Below, one piece after another: positions 9,401-16,530 of a stretch of DNA of 49,595 nucleotides. How positions within the stretch are numbered: the stretch's first letter is position 1; every line of letters starts with the position of its first letter. The notes beneath the pieces are model-generated. The model did not search any database. It was not told where the DNA came from and saw only the letters and a list, made by a program, of their open reading frames with translations. This stretch comes from a virus. The DNA lies in the IMG/VR virus record IMGVR_UViG_3300027132_000112, positions 1-49,595 of that record; one strand, given 5' to 3'. The position numbers and the translations under genes were made by a program.

Positions 9401-10603
9401 GTCAGGTTCGCCTGGGGCCGAGTTACTCTGCAGAAAAAGCTCTGCGTCCACTGGTCTGCTCGCCGAAACTGCAGAAACACCCGAAACGGTAGTATTCCAC
9501 CCAGTCGTTGTAAATCTTAATGCTGGTGATGTATATTGAACAGCCGACGTTGCCGGTGTTAGTGTCCGTAGAGTAATAAATGTACCATAGACTGCAGTTA
9601 CTGTCGTTTGCAAAGTCAAACCACCAATTGCTGTTATAGAAGTGCCTAATACGGATGAACCTGATACTGCTCCAAAAACATTTCCATTTTTAAATTGAAT
9701 TTCTGTTCCTGTTCCTGCTGGGAACCACGATGAGCTGTTTGCAGTCAGAGTAGTATATGAAGTATTCCAATTAGCACTGTTCGTCGTTACTGCCGCGTTA
9801 ACTGCAGCATTACCACTGCCAGATCCCCATGAGGCACTATTGGCTGTTACTGTAGCATATGTAGAATTCCAATTGGCACTGTTTGCAGTCAGAGTAGTAT
9901 ATGAAGTATTCCAATTAGCACTATTAGACGTAACTGCGGCGTTGACGGATGTGTTGCCACTGCCAGATCCCCATGATGCGCTGTTTGCTGTTATGGTAGT
10001 ATACGAAGTGTCCCAGTTGGCACTATTAGTATTCACTGTGCTGGTAGTAGAATTCCAGCTGGCACTATTTGCATTAACAACATTTGTAGTGTTATTCCAA
10101 CTGGCACTATTTGATGTCAGTATTGTATACGAAGATCCCCAGTTGGCACTATTAGTATTCACTGTGCTGGTTGTAGAATTCCAGCTGGCACTATTTGCTG
10201 TCAGTATTGTATACGAAGTGTTCCAGTTGGAGCTATTCGCATTCACGGTGCTGGTAGTAGAATTCCAGCTGGCACTATTTGCATTAACAACATTTGTAGT
10301 GTTATTCCAATTTCCACTGTTTACTGTTAATGTAGTGTAAGCAGCATTCCAACTAGCACTATTGGCTATAACTGTAACCGTAGTATTATTCCAACTAGCA
10401 CTATTGGCTGTTAGTGTAGTGTACGCAGCATTCCAACTTGCTGTGTTATTTTGTGATGCAAATATCAGTGACAAATCAACGCCCGCTGATAATATTTTAC
10501 CCGACGTGCTAATAGAAACACCAGATATTGTATTTCCAAAGAACGCCCCGCTCAGCGCGTTAAAATAGTTTCTTACGATAAATGCTTTGTCATATCCAGC
10601 CAT
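6482..10603 (-). CDS. Large repeat-rich tail or collar fibre protein
   Basis: 1373 residues. The N-terminus (MAGYDKAFIVRNYFNA) probably attaches to the virion. It is followed by about 17 tandem 14-residue units of the form NSxxWNxxYxxxTA (residues about 52-292), a mixed region, a duplicated module (LCLG...PQTIS...IDGSQ, near residues 490-580 and 630-715), a second repeat block (about 755-875), and a body with Gly/Asn-rich beta-type sequence. The final 150 residues (FISVIPDNAVLANGLL ... SGSCRWGAQIKKL) resemble a beta-sandwich module often seen at the ends of phage fibres. I see no autoproteolytic chaperone domain. TATAAGTA lies 15 nt before the ATG. It is probably a trimeric fibre; the host receptor is unknown. 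Confidence 0.8.
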   Translation of the reverse strand: MAGYDKAFIVRNYFNALSGAFFGNTISGVSISTSGKILSAGVDLSLIFASQNNTASWNAAYTTLTANSASWNNTTVTVIANSASWNAAYTTLTVNSGNWNNTTNVVNANSASWNSTTSTVNANSSNWNTSYTILTANSASWNSTTSTVNTNSANWGSSYTILTSNSASWNNTTNVVNANSASWNSTTSTVNTNSANWDTSYTTITANSASWGSGSGNTSVNAAVTSNSANWNTSYTTLTANSANWNSTYATVTANSASWGSGSGNAAVNAAVTTNSANWNTSYTTLTANSSSWFPAGTGTEIQFKNGNVFGAVSGSSVLGTSITAIGGLTLQTTVTAVYGTFITLRTLTPATSAVQYTSPALRFTTTGWNTTVSGVSAVSASRPVDAELFLQSNSAPGEPDSTAIFRFRTNSGAWTNLLSIRHSTTNGHLINIGGVQISQNNGSTFVNTLDVGGNILHNANGLTIRNDYALRWSSTTQVHGAADLFLRRRSAHNLCLGTTDTSAINPQTISVQSVAAGTTNSPGSAFTIDGSQGTGTGAGGDIIFRVAPGGVSSAAQNPLTEVFRIKAGTSGPPQIAFYGTNPNGFFYTPGATILAYRGSQFRIEGSNAIDSTALFVMGNTARVQMRPRSLDNLCLGPVDAASPFPQTISTQSATSSANAAGSLFSIDGSQSTGNALGGDIRFRTTNASTVPSNSATQNVLNEVFRIKSTGAINLNPLAVEPSLPSSGDVYFDSAQTTLKFYDGFAWIDLKSANTILIANSANWNSTYATVTANSASWGSGRGNAAVNAAVTANSANWNTSYTTLTANSANWNSTYATVTANSASWGSGSGNAAVDAVVIANSANWNTSYTTLTANSANWNSTYATVTANSGNYILNGGNDTNSSLTLGTNSNFDLDFKTNNVTGMKFSRFGQLGIGTTTPVGKLHINDTIHAGSSGLSDPALNITQTWNTSGTPVSFSLNVTDLSSNANSSLLNLSIGGASLFRIAKSGNIIIPANARLTDNTNSFVVRDTTRSSAAVLSSMQGMKFIYGSSLQHVAEFINNGWLNLPTRLVITNPNAGADLISGPRWTLAGNGGSGEFVVFDQSGNPGHLCLGNNNKLMWDANNAFGVRNGTNAQTFSIYRTFTNSTTYERLVFKSSAGNNIIGAETSPGSATWRNIEFQTLTATRMSIKTNGSVNFAGISTDPTVNSAGDVYYNSTFNSLKLFDGTAFVPVNTTRTIATFTALENHPVSANFATLNTRNFDNVGVLQFAAGSPIREARFISVIPDNAVLANGLLIRTQFSTITATSGSCRWGAQIKKLSSTSYAASAGIDVTVSGTANQTTMTGTITLPSIDSLAPGDAYALRIFRESSNVADTLVDSAQLLTVEVRTNI
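7985..8335 (-). repeat. Second block of 42-bp fibre repeats
   Basis: Imperfect tandem units encoding NSANWNxxYxxxTA. They are nearly identical at DNA level to the block at 9727-10447, which suggests recent duplication or recombination within the fibre gene. Confidence 0.75.
8480..9130 (-). repeat. Duplicated fibre module
   Basis: Two copies of a module of about 75-80 residues: one roughly at 8900-9130 (LCLGTTDTSAINPQTIS) and one at 8480-8710 (LCLGPVDAASPFPQTIS). Both continue into xSxFxIDGSQxTG...GGDIxFR and NxLxEVFRIK. They have diverged in sequence but share order and length. Confidence 0.65.
9727..10447 (-). repeat. 42-bp coding repeats (14-residue NSxxW units)
   Basis: About 17 tandem imperfect 42-bp units. 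The conserved core is Asn-Ser-x-x-Trp every 14 residues, equal to two heptads, consistent with a regular fibrous shaft. Confidence 0.8.
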
Positions 10604-10618
10604 TTTTTTATTAAAAGC

Positions 10619-10626
10619 TACTTATA
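10619..10626 (-). promoter_or_regulatory. Late-promoter-like element before the large fibre gene
   Basis: TATAAGTA on the minus strand, one base off the T4 late consensus, 15 nt before the ATG at 10603. It is in the short gap after the neighbouring fibre gene. Confidence 0.4.
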
Positions 10627-10638
10627 CATACCGGATCA

Positions 10639-11397
10639 TTATACATAATGTTTTAGTCTAATGCCTTTAAATTCTTTTGTCGAAAGAACATTCTGTGTGG
10701 TTGATGCTTTTAATATGACTGCGGCGGATGAAATAACAGCATCATATGAAATAAATGGAGTTGATGTATACACAATCGAATATTCAATTAAATCGACAGC
10801 AGTATTTGATGGATGCACAATTAGTGATGAAAAATATAAATCGTTGGTAGACAAGTCTTTAACTTCGATTTCATATTTTATAGCACCGATAGACGATAGT
10901 GCAAATGCATCTAATACATCCCCTGCACTTAAATTTTTGGCATAAATGACATCAGCTACATTGTCGTTTATATTGATATAGTCGTTTACTGATGCACCAT
11001 TGCCAGTGGCGAACATGAATATTTTACCATTTTTGAGATACACCGTATCCCCCTTATGAATATTCACAGAACCTAATTCATATGTTATGAAACCAGTAAG
11101 AGTATTATAATTGGAGTTAAAATTATCAAAGGGCGTATCGGTGATATCAGCACTTATGCTTGACACTAATAAGGATAGATTGAGAATGCTTGCTGATACT
11201 GCGGTGATCGAAGTTATAAAGGATCCAATAGAAGCGTTTATTTGGTCAGTGAGCAACCATGATGCACTATTGCTTGATAATATTGTGAACGAATTTTGCC
11301 ACGATGCACTATTGGTATATACTACAGTCTGTGTGCTAGTATATGCCGCAGTCAGCGCCTCTAGCGCAGAAACTCTTCGTGTTAAAAATAGTGTCAT
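10639..11397 (-). CDS. Fibre-type virion protein sharing the gp15-fusion C-terminal module
   Basis: 252 residues. It begins with a short helical cap (RRVSALEALTAAYTSTQ), has one to two NSASW 14-residue repeats, a Ser/Ile-rich stretch, then a beta-rich domain from about residue 95 (FITYELGSVNIHKGDTV ... LKNGKIFMFATGNG) ending in KEFKGIRLKHYV. The whole protein is collinear with the last 255 residues of the gp15-fibre protein encoded just upstream, so it is a tandem duplication of that part. It overlaps its upstream neighbour through ATGA, implying translational coupling. Likely part of the same neck or tail fibre; exact position unknown. Confidence 0.7.
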   Translation of the reverse strand: MTLFLTRRVSALEALTAAYTSTQTVVYTNSASWQNSFTILSSNSASWLLTDQINASIGSFITSITAVSASILNLSLLVSSISADITDTPFDNFNSNYNTLTGFITYELGSVNIHKGDTVYLKNGKIFMFATGNGASVNDYININDNVADVIYAKNLSAGDVLDAFALSSIGAIKYEIEVKDLSTNDLYFSSLIVHPSNTAVDLIEYSIVYTSTPFISYDAVISSAAVILKASTTQNVLSTKEFKGIRLKHYV

Positions 11398-13415
11398 CTC
11401 TTAAAGAAATTAGTGCGTGTTCCTTTGAATGTTTTATTCGTCATCGATCCTGATGCTGAATATGCTGACAATGTCACTGTCACTCCGTTGGAGTAAACGC
11501 CATATTCAACTAACGGAGATCCTGATGTGTAAGTTAATGCATACTCTAATATTGATGAATCTGTGTTTGATGCTATAACTACGAGTTCTGAGTATTGTGA
11601 TGCGCTCAGTGCGAGGTCATCTACTTGCATTGTATATTTGGCTGTATTGAATGATGACAGATTAAACGCATTTACAGTGCCATAATTTGATATATTTGTG
11701 ATGTATATTGGTTGTATTGGATATGGATTTATCTCAAGATAATCTGCAGACAGTGTACCACTACTGGTTGTTAATAAAAATATACGACCGTTTGCGAGCT
11801 TAACTGTATCGCCTCTGCTGACATTGGCTGTGCTATATTCGTATGTTATAAAATCACCAAGAACGCTATATGTGGAATTATAATGATGATATTCTAAGGC
11901 ACCGAGAGACGCGGATAGAGAAATTACATCTGCACTAAGCTGGGCTAATGCTGCATTTGGTGTATTTGTGCTTGTTAAGGTATATGCGGATATCTGTATC
12001 AATGTAGCCGAATTTGCTAATGACAATGCATATGCATTATTCCAACTAGCACTATTTGCTGATATTATACTATATGTTGCATTCCAATTCGCACTGTTTG
12101 CTGTTACTGTGTTTTGAGTAGATGTGTACCCCGCAGTTAGTGCCTCCAATGCAATTACTCTTCCTGCTAAATCGTCGCAATTGACATTAAAGATTACAGC
12201 ACCACCATATTCTGTTTGTGCATATGGTGGTTGATATGGGATATAATTTTCATAATCATTTGTGCCTGATGGATATGGATTATACGTTTCAAGAACGCTA
12301 TCAATGGATAGCCTAGAGCAACCACATTTCGATGTTGCTATTATATCGAATATGCCTTCTGTGTCTGGTATATACGGCAGTGTAAAATCAATTGTATTGC
12401 CTACTGAATTGATCGTATATGCTGATATAGGAATTGCGTAGAACGGTGGGCATTCGCTTGATGTAATTGACGTTGTTACTGACGGGTTCTCAGAGCATAC
12501 GTTAATTGCAGAGGTTGCACTAGTATCTGGAAATAGATTGTAATAATTGTATGCAGATGTGGGGAACATCCCCGGTGTTGCACTTATGTATAGATTTGAT
12601 GTAAAGTCTAAGTTTTGTCCTGTGATTTGGAAATTATACTTGGTTAACCCAAGGTTCATTGCAAATGGTGACAAGCATCTAAGTTTAGGTACACCCTTAA
12701 TAGAGAATGTAATCTTGTTGTCTTCTGTCGCGTTGATTGATTTTTCAAATGATTGGATATCGAGGAAGCAATTGTTCATCGATGTAACAGATATCATATT
12801 TGTAACCACCTTACAAATATGCCCTTCATCTCCTATAGGTGCTTTAAATAAATAGCCCTCAATTGTAAATGAAGTGTCGAATCCAGTCCGAAATGTTGAA
12901 TTGTCTGGAACGTCCAGTTCTTGGTTAATCGAGATTTCTCCGGTCCATGTAACCTTTGTTCTTAATGTTTGTTTTGTACTTGGGTCTACAACATCGATGT
13001 AGATATATGGATCTGTATACGGAACCCAGTTACTCATCAATTGAAGCATGTCTTGAGTGCTCTTTGTGATTACAGACATCCCCATCTGAACATTCACAGG
13101 TACTGGTTGCCTTCTTTGTTTGTATGTACCCGAATCGTTAACGTAAAAACTTTTATCTATTTTATTTTCAACCCTTGTCGAATCTCTCGAAATGCTTTTA
13201 ATATACACCGCAATTGTCGGCATATTCACTGGATTTGGATTTTTGTTTAAAATGTCATAGATCATTCTCTTTTTGGGAGAATATACAAAATTGGCATGTA
13301 TATGATCTTGTGCGACTCTGTCTTTATTATAGCGCTTAATAATAACGTCATTAAATGCGTCAATAAATTGAACAATCAAATCCTCTATTTCAAAATTGTA
13401 AGTATAGTCGCGCAT
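11394..13415 (-). CDS. gp15: gp15-like tail terminator fused to a fibre extension
   Basis: 673 residues from the ATG at 13415; an upstream TTG at 13454 would overlap gp14. Residues about 1-230 resemble T4 gp15 (272 residues), the hexameric tail sheath stabiliser that joins tail to neck: a segment with PTIAVYIKSISRD, then PVNVQMGMSVITKSTQDM, MSNWVPYTDPYI and DTSFTIEGYLFKAP, in the T4 order (T4 PIKMIYELSIFTRYEDDM ... EVNGWMYPP). Next come Ig-like IPT/TIG-type segments (KYNFQITGQNL; GIFDIIATSKCGC), then NSANW repeats and a C-terminal beta module shared with the next gene. T4 gp15 has no such extension. The gene diverges from gp14, its neighbour in T4 too. Confidence 0.65.
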   Translation of the reverse strand: MRDYTYNFEIEDLIVQFIDAFNDVIIKRYNKDRVAQDHIHANFVYSPKKRMIYDILNKNPNPVNMPTIAVYIKSISRDSTRVENKIDKSFYVNDSGTYKQRRQPVPVNVQMGMSVITKSTQDMLQLMSNWVPYTDPYIYIDVVDPSTKQTLRTKVTWTGEISINQELDVPDNSTFRTGFDTSFTIEGYLFKAPIGDEGHICKVVTNMISVTSMNNCFLDIQSFEKSINATEDNKITFSIKGVPKLRCLSPFAMNLGLTKYNFQITGQNLDFTSNLYISATPGMFPTSAYNYYNLFPDTSATSAINVCSENPSVTTSITSSECPPFYAIPISAYTINSVGNTIDFTLPYIPDTEGIFDIIATSKCGCSRLSIDSVLETYNPYPSGTNDYENYIPYQPPYAQTEYGGAVIFNVNCDDLAGRVIALEALTAGYTSTQNTVTANSANWNATYSIISANSASWNNAYALSLANSATLIQISAYTLTSTNTPNAALAQLSADVISLSASLGALEYHHYNSTYSVLGDFITYEYSTANVSRGDTVKLANGRIFLLTTSSGTLSADYLEINPYPIQPIYITNISNYGTVNAFNLSSFNTAKYTMQVDDLALSASQYSELVVIASNTDSSILEYALTYTSGSPLVEYGVYSNGVTVTLSAYSASGSMTNKTFKGTRTNFFKR

Positions 13416-13420
13416 TCTGT

Positions 13421-13436
13421 GATAAATATATTTACC
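13421..13436. promoter_or_regulatory. Divergent, near-palindromic late promoter pair
   Basis: GATAAATATATTTACC contains the perfect 12-bp palindrome TAAATATATTTA. Read forward, GATAAATA lies 9 nt before the gp14 ATG at 13438. Read backward, GGTAAATA lies 13 nt before the gp15-fusion ATG at 13415. One element therefore seems to serve both genes. Confidence 0.5.
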
Positions 13437-13437
13437 G

Positions 13438-14178
13438 ATGGCCTTTACTTTCAATCCTCAAGACGAGCCCTTTTCATTTAATCCAAACGATTCAGACACT
13501 CCTTATTCGTATATTCCATCGTGTGCATCCCAACCAACCAATGATCAATTGACATATGGCAGTTGGTTGAAAGATATCATAAACCTATATGGTGTGATGA
13601 TTCGGTATTATCCTTATAAACTTGAACTAGAACAAATGAACACTCTGTTCGGGGAGGATTTGATGGCTGGATTTGGTGACGATACTACCTTCAGAGCGTA
13701 TGTCGAAATAACCAAGAACAGTAATGTATTGAGCAAGTTCGGTATAAAGACATCGGCGGAAGTGAGCGTCGCCATTCCATTTGATGTTTGGGATACATAC
13801 TTCCCTAATGATGAACCAAAAACAGGAGATGTGTTTGTAGTAGTTAATACGGGGTGTGGTCGTAAGGGCCAAAGAACCGCCGAAGTATTTGAAGTCACAC
13901 AGCGTTACGATCGTAAGAATGCTGCTGGTGATTTCCTCGGCAGACATTATGGTTGGTTTCTCGAGGCGAATAGATTTGAATATGCATATGAACCGGGTGC
14001 ACCACCTGAAGCCGAAAACCCAGATGTTTCTGACGAAGAAATATTCGGCAGATTATCGGGCAGCACTAATCCTGCGTCGCCAGTGCCGGCGAAGGTATAT
14101 GATGGTAGCGTCGAGGCGATTTCAGAGACCATTAAACCATATACAGACAATAGAGATTCTGTATTTGGCAATTACTAA
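13438..14178 (+). CDS. gp14: Neck protein gp14
   Basis: 246 residues (T4 gp14 256). It contains GVMIRYYPYKLE, then NTLFGEDLMAGF, FRAYVEITKN, LSKFGIKTSAEVSVAI, EPKTGDVFVVV and FEVTQRYD. These match, in order, T4 gp14 (GVECYYVPRE, DLIFGEDLKNKF, SNFGMQVQDEVTLSI, EPKEGDLIYF, FEINWVEPYD). gp14 forms part of the neck that closes the filled head and accepts the tail. It is the only plus-strand gene in the first 48 kb, divergent from the gp15 fusion and convergent with the 14220-15437 gene. A GATAAATA element lies 9 nt upstream and a bidirectional terminator follows directly. Confidence 0.88.
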   Translation: MAFTFNPQDEPFSFNPNDSDTPYSYIPSCASQPTNDQLTYGSWLKDIINLYGVMIRYYPYKLELEQMNTLFGEDLMAGFGDDTTFRAYVEITKNSNVLSKFGIKTSAEVSVAIPFDVWDTYFPNDEPKTGDVFVVVNTGCGRKGQRTAEVFEVTQRYDRKNAAGDFLGRHYGWFLEANRFEYAYEPGAPPEAENPDVSDEEIFGRLSGSTNPASPVPAKVYDGSVEAISETIKPYTDNRDSVFGNY

Positions 14179-14187
14179 GCAATAAAA

Positions 14188-14210
14188 AAGGGGAGCTTTG
14201 GGCTCCCCTT
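14188..14210. terminator. Rho-independent terminator between convergent genes
   Basis: Stem AAGGGGAGC / GCTCCCCTT with a 5-nt loop. On the minus strand it is followed by a run of T residues (good terminator for the 14220-15437 gene); on the plus strand by TTAATTAATTTTT (weaker, for gp14). It fills the gap between the two stop codons. Confidence 0.85.
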
Positions 14211-14219
14211 AATTAATTT

Positions 14220-15437
14220 TTATTGTGCTTCTTTATATTGTCGAGCAAACTCGTAAACATGCATTCGAAGCGCTTTAACCATTTTTTCTTCTAGATTTCG
14301 AATAAATCCTTGATCTTCGGAGATCATATTGTGATTAAAGAATTCTTCAGCCAATTGATTAATGAACTTTTCACTAAATCTGATTTGCTGTGGATATCTG
14401 GTGACAACTGTCTTAAGATTTTCTCCAATCGAATTGGCGAAGTTTTGGAAGGAATCAAACGCAACCCCCATTTCTTCTGCACTTGGTGCTTTGTCTGTGC
14501 GACCGCTGCTATCACCGCCATAATCAGCACCACCTGGCTTTGATTTGCGTGCTCTAGATAGCCCTGTCTTTTGTAATCCTTTCAATCCTGCCGCGACTGC
14601 ATTATATGCATCGTCAGCCACCTCATCAGAAACACCTGCTAATGGGTGCGGTCCTCTTGGGTCATCGACTTCCCTTTCTTCATCTCTTGAATCGATCCAG
14701 CTGCGAACGCGACGAAGAACATCAGATTCACTCTTGATGCCGATAGCAAATAGAGTCTCTGCTTTATCTTTCACCTTTTGTTCGACCTTTGCTGCTGGCA
14801 CTTCTGGAATGTCTAATTTAACCTTAGTAGCAAATTCATCCTCCTTGTCAGCCGGTTCTGGTAGATCTGGCCCACCTTCTTCATCTTCGGTGTCTTCGAC
14901 ATCACCCTTTTCAAATTTATAAATAGAAATAATTGCGTCAGGTGTTAATTCATAGTCGCTTGCCAATTCTACTGATAACTCTTGGAATGATCTTGGGTCG
15001 TCGGATACAGCGTCAAGTGTTGCTACCAAGTCTTCTACTTGTGCTGGAGAAAGATTATGGTTAGGTGAGACTGCTCTTTTTGTTGCCATTGTCTTGCGAA
15101 CCATTTGGGCGATTTCCGCCTTATCTGGTTCGACGTCACTCCATTCTCTTTCTTGTGGCTTTGGTGCTTTTGTTGGTTTACCTTCTTTGACTTTTGCGAT
15201 AAACCGATTCAATTGATTGTCGTGTAACTTTTCACCAGACGCTTCTAATTCAGATCGCACTGTTGCGTCGCGTCTGATAACACGTCTAAGATCTGAATCG
15301 GATAATGTAGAATTTTGTGCAATAACGTCTCTAATTGCAGTATCCAATCCTCCTGCAATCTGCGCCATTTCATCCATTATATCATCATGAGATGATGTGT
15401 TTTCTTTTAAAATTTTATAAAGTTTTTGCAAGTCCAT
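14220..15437 (-). CDS. Unknown 405-residue charged protein, probably late
   Basis: I do not recognise it. The start is taken as ATG 15437 (MDLQKLYKIL) rather than the TTG at 15452, because GGTAAATA ends 5 nt before this ATG. The protein is rich in Glu, Asp, Lys and Ala. It has predicted helical segments at both ends, an acidic linker near residues 175-200 (DTEDEEGGPDLPEP) and a Gly/Ser-rich loop near 300 (KPGGADYGGDSSGR). The C-terminal 75 residues look like a compact helical domain. No membrane or signal segment. It is last in the long replication transcription unit, ends at a terminator, and has a late-type promoter of its own, so a virion or assembly function is plausible but unproven. Confidence 0.65.
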   Translation of the reverse strand: MDLQKLYKILKENTSSHDDIMDEMAQIAGGLDTAIRDVIAQNSTLSDSDLRRVIRRDATVRSELEASGEKLHDNQLNRFIAKVKEGKPTKAPKPQEREWSDVEPDKAEIAQMVRKTMATKRAVSPNHNLSPAQVEDLVATLDAVSDDPRSFQELSVELASDYELTPDAIISIYKFEKGDVEDTEDEEGGPDLPEPADKEDEFATKVKLDIPEVPAAKVEQKVKDKAETLFAIGIKSESDVLRRVRSWIDSRDEEREVDDPRGPHPLAGVSDEVADDAYNAVAAGLKGLQKTGLSRARKSKPGGADYGGDSSGRTDKAPSAEEMGVAFDSFQNFANSIGENLKTVVTRYPQQIRFSEKFINQLAEEFFNHNMISEDQGFIRNLEEKMVKALRMHVYEFARQYKEAQ

Positions 15438-15442
15438 GGATT

Positions 15443-15450
15443 TATTTACC
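15443..15450 (-). promoter_or_regulatory. T4-late-like promoter element
   Basis: GGTAAATA on the minus strand, 5 nt before the ATG at 15437. It is also the argument for choosing that ATG. Confidence 0.4.
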
Positions 15451-15464
15451 AATATATTTCATTT

Positions 15465-16169
15465 TTAGGAAAGGCTGCGCAATAATTCATCCTTTTCAAA
15501 TGGAGAAAGTGTATCTTCTGCATCAGTATCTTCGCTGAAACTAATCAAAGAACCATCTTCATCCCCAAAAGCGTTGCCGTTTGGTTTGATGTAAAGAGCT
15601 GCTAATTCTAGTCTTTCAGACCTATCTCCAAAAATTTCAATCATAGCAGGGCAATCTTCTGTTGGAAATACTTTGCCTTTTTTCTGCACATAATCTACAT
15701 TAAACGCTTTAAGAAATTGGTCAATTTCTGTTCGATATTCAAGATCAACGTCTCTATTATCTTTCGGCTCAACTGGAATTGGTGATGTATTCGAGATCGG
15801 CAAAAAGAAAATAACATCATAATGCTTCAATGCTTCTCTTGTTTGAATGATTGTCGCAGTAACATCATTTCCGGTTACACCTCCAAGGCCCTTAGCAGCA
15901 AGCCAACACGTGTATGCTAGATTGTCAATGACACATCTATCATGGATACAAAATTCTTCGTCTTTGTTGCTTTCTGCTTGCTCACACAGTGCTTCTAAAA
16001 TAACATGCTGACTATCTCTATCTCCTGTGCGATTGATATTAAGATTTTTTTCTTTGATAATATCCCTATATGTTTTTTCTGGTCTTTTATACATAGGCCA
16101 TCTATTCAAAAAGTCATTAATAAATGTACTTTTACCTGTGCACTGTGATCCGGTTACTGCTATTCTCAT
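15465..16169 (-). CDS. P-loop nucleoside/nucleotide kinase-like protein (NadR/AAA_28 type)
   Basis: 234 residues beginning with a Walker A motif, MRIAVTGSQCTGKST. A segment with EEFCIHDRCVIDNLAYT resembles the DR-type region of NadR-like and thymidylate-kinase-like P-loop kinases, and VIFFLPI follows. The last 45 residues (about 190-234) are an acidic extension not seen in the second copy of this family at 24686-25249. Probably phosphorylates a small nucleoside or nucleotide; the substrate cannot be read from sequence. It is in line with the replication genes. Confidence 0.7.
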   Translation of the reverse strand: MRIAVTGSQCTGKSTFINDFLNRWPMYKRPEKTYRDIIKEKNLNINRTGDRDSQHVILEALCEQAESNKDEEFCIHDRCVIDNLAYTCWLAAKGLGGVTGNDVTATIIQTREALKHYDVIFFLPISNTSPIPVEPKDNRDVDLEYRTEIDQFLKAFNVDYVQKKGKVFPTEDCPAMIEIFGDRSERLELAALYIKPNGNAFGDEDGSLISFSEDTDAEDTLSPFEKDELLRSLS

Positions 16170-16173
16170 ATTA

Positions 16174-16527
16174 TTATTGTTCTGTTGGTGTTCTGTGAAA
16201 TTTGATAAAAATTTGCTCTAAGAATTTTATTAGTGCATCTTGTTTAAGGGCGGTGTCGCAGAACCGTAATTCGACTCTTTCGCCCTTTGAATCATACCCT
16301 AACAAAATAAATGAATCGAAATACTCTGCAAGATAATTGACAATCCTTTGGGTATTGTTTTTAATTTCTTTAAAGCTTTTATGAACTGACATCTCCTGAG
16401 CAATCTGTGCTTTCAGGTCGCGCAGTTGCTCAGGAGATAAACTAAATCCCTCTGTTTGTAGTTGGCTTGATAATTCTTTTAATGACTTATACAAGCCATA
16501 ATCAGAAGATTTAGGTTTTTTCTTCAT
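16174..16527 (-). CDS. Unknown small protein
   Basis: 117 residues, basic N-terminus (MKKKPKSSDYG), predicted helical hairpin in the first 60 residues (LSPEQLRDLKAQIAQEM), then an alpha/beta C-terminus. No family recognised. It starts 3 nt after the end of the upstream gene and ends 4 nt before the P-loop kinase, so it is part of the same operon. Confidence 0.6.
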   Translation of the reverse strand: MKKKPKSSDYGLYKSLKELSSQLQTEGFSLSPEQLRDLKAQIAQEMSVHKSFKEIKNNTQRIVNYLAEYFDSFILLGYDSKGERVELRFCDTALKQDALIKFLEQIFIKFHRTPTEQ

Positions 16528-16530
16528 AGT

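Noticed and set aside
8037-10340. Plus-strand frames of 114 and 166 residues opposite the large fibre
   Set aside because: They are antisense readings of the 42-bp repeats and repeat the same Phe/Val/Leu-rich pattern. They have no independent support.
9727-10447. CRISPR-like array
   Set aside because: The repeats are in-frame 42-bp coding units with no spacers, inside an open fibre gene.
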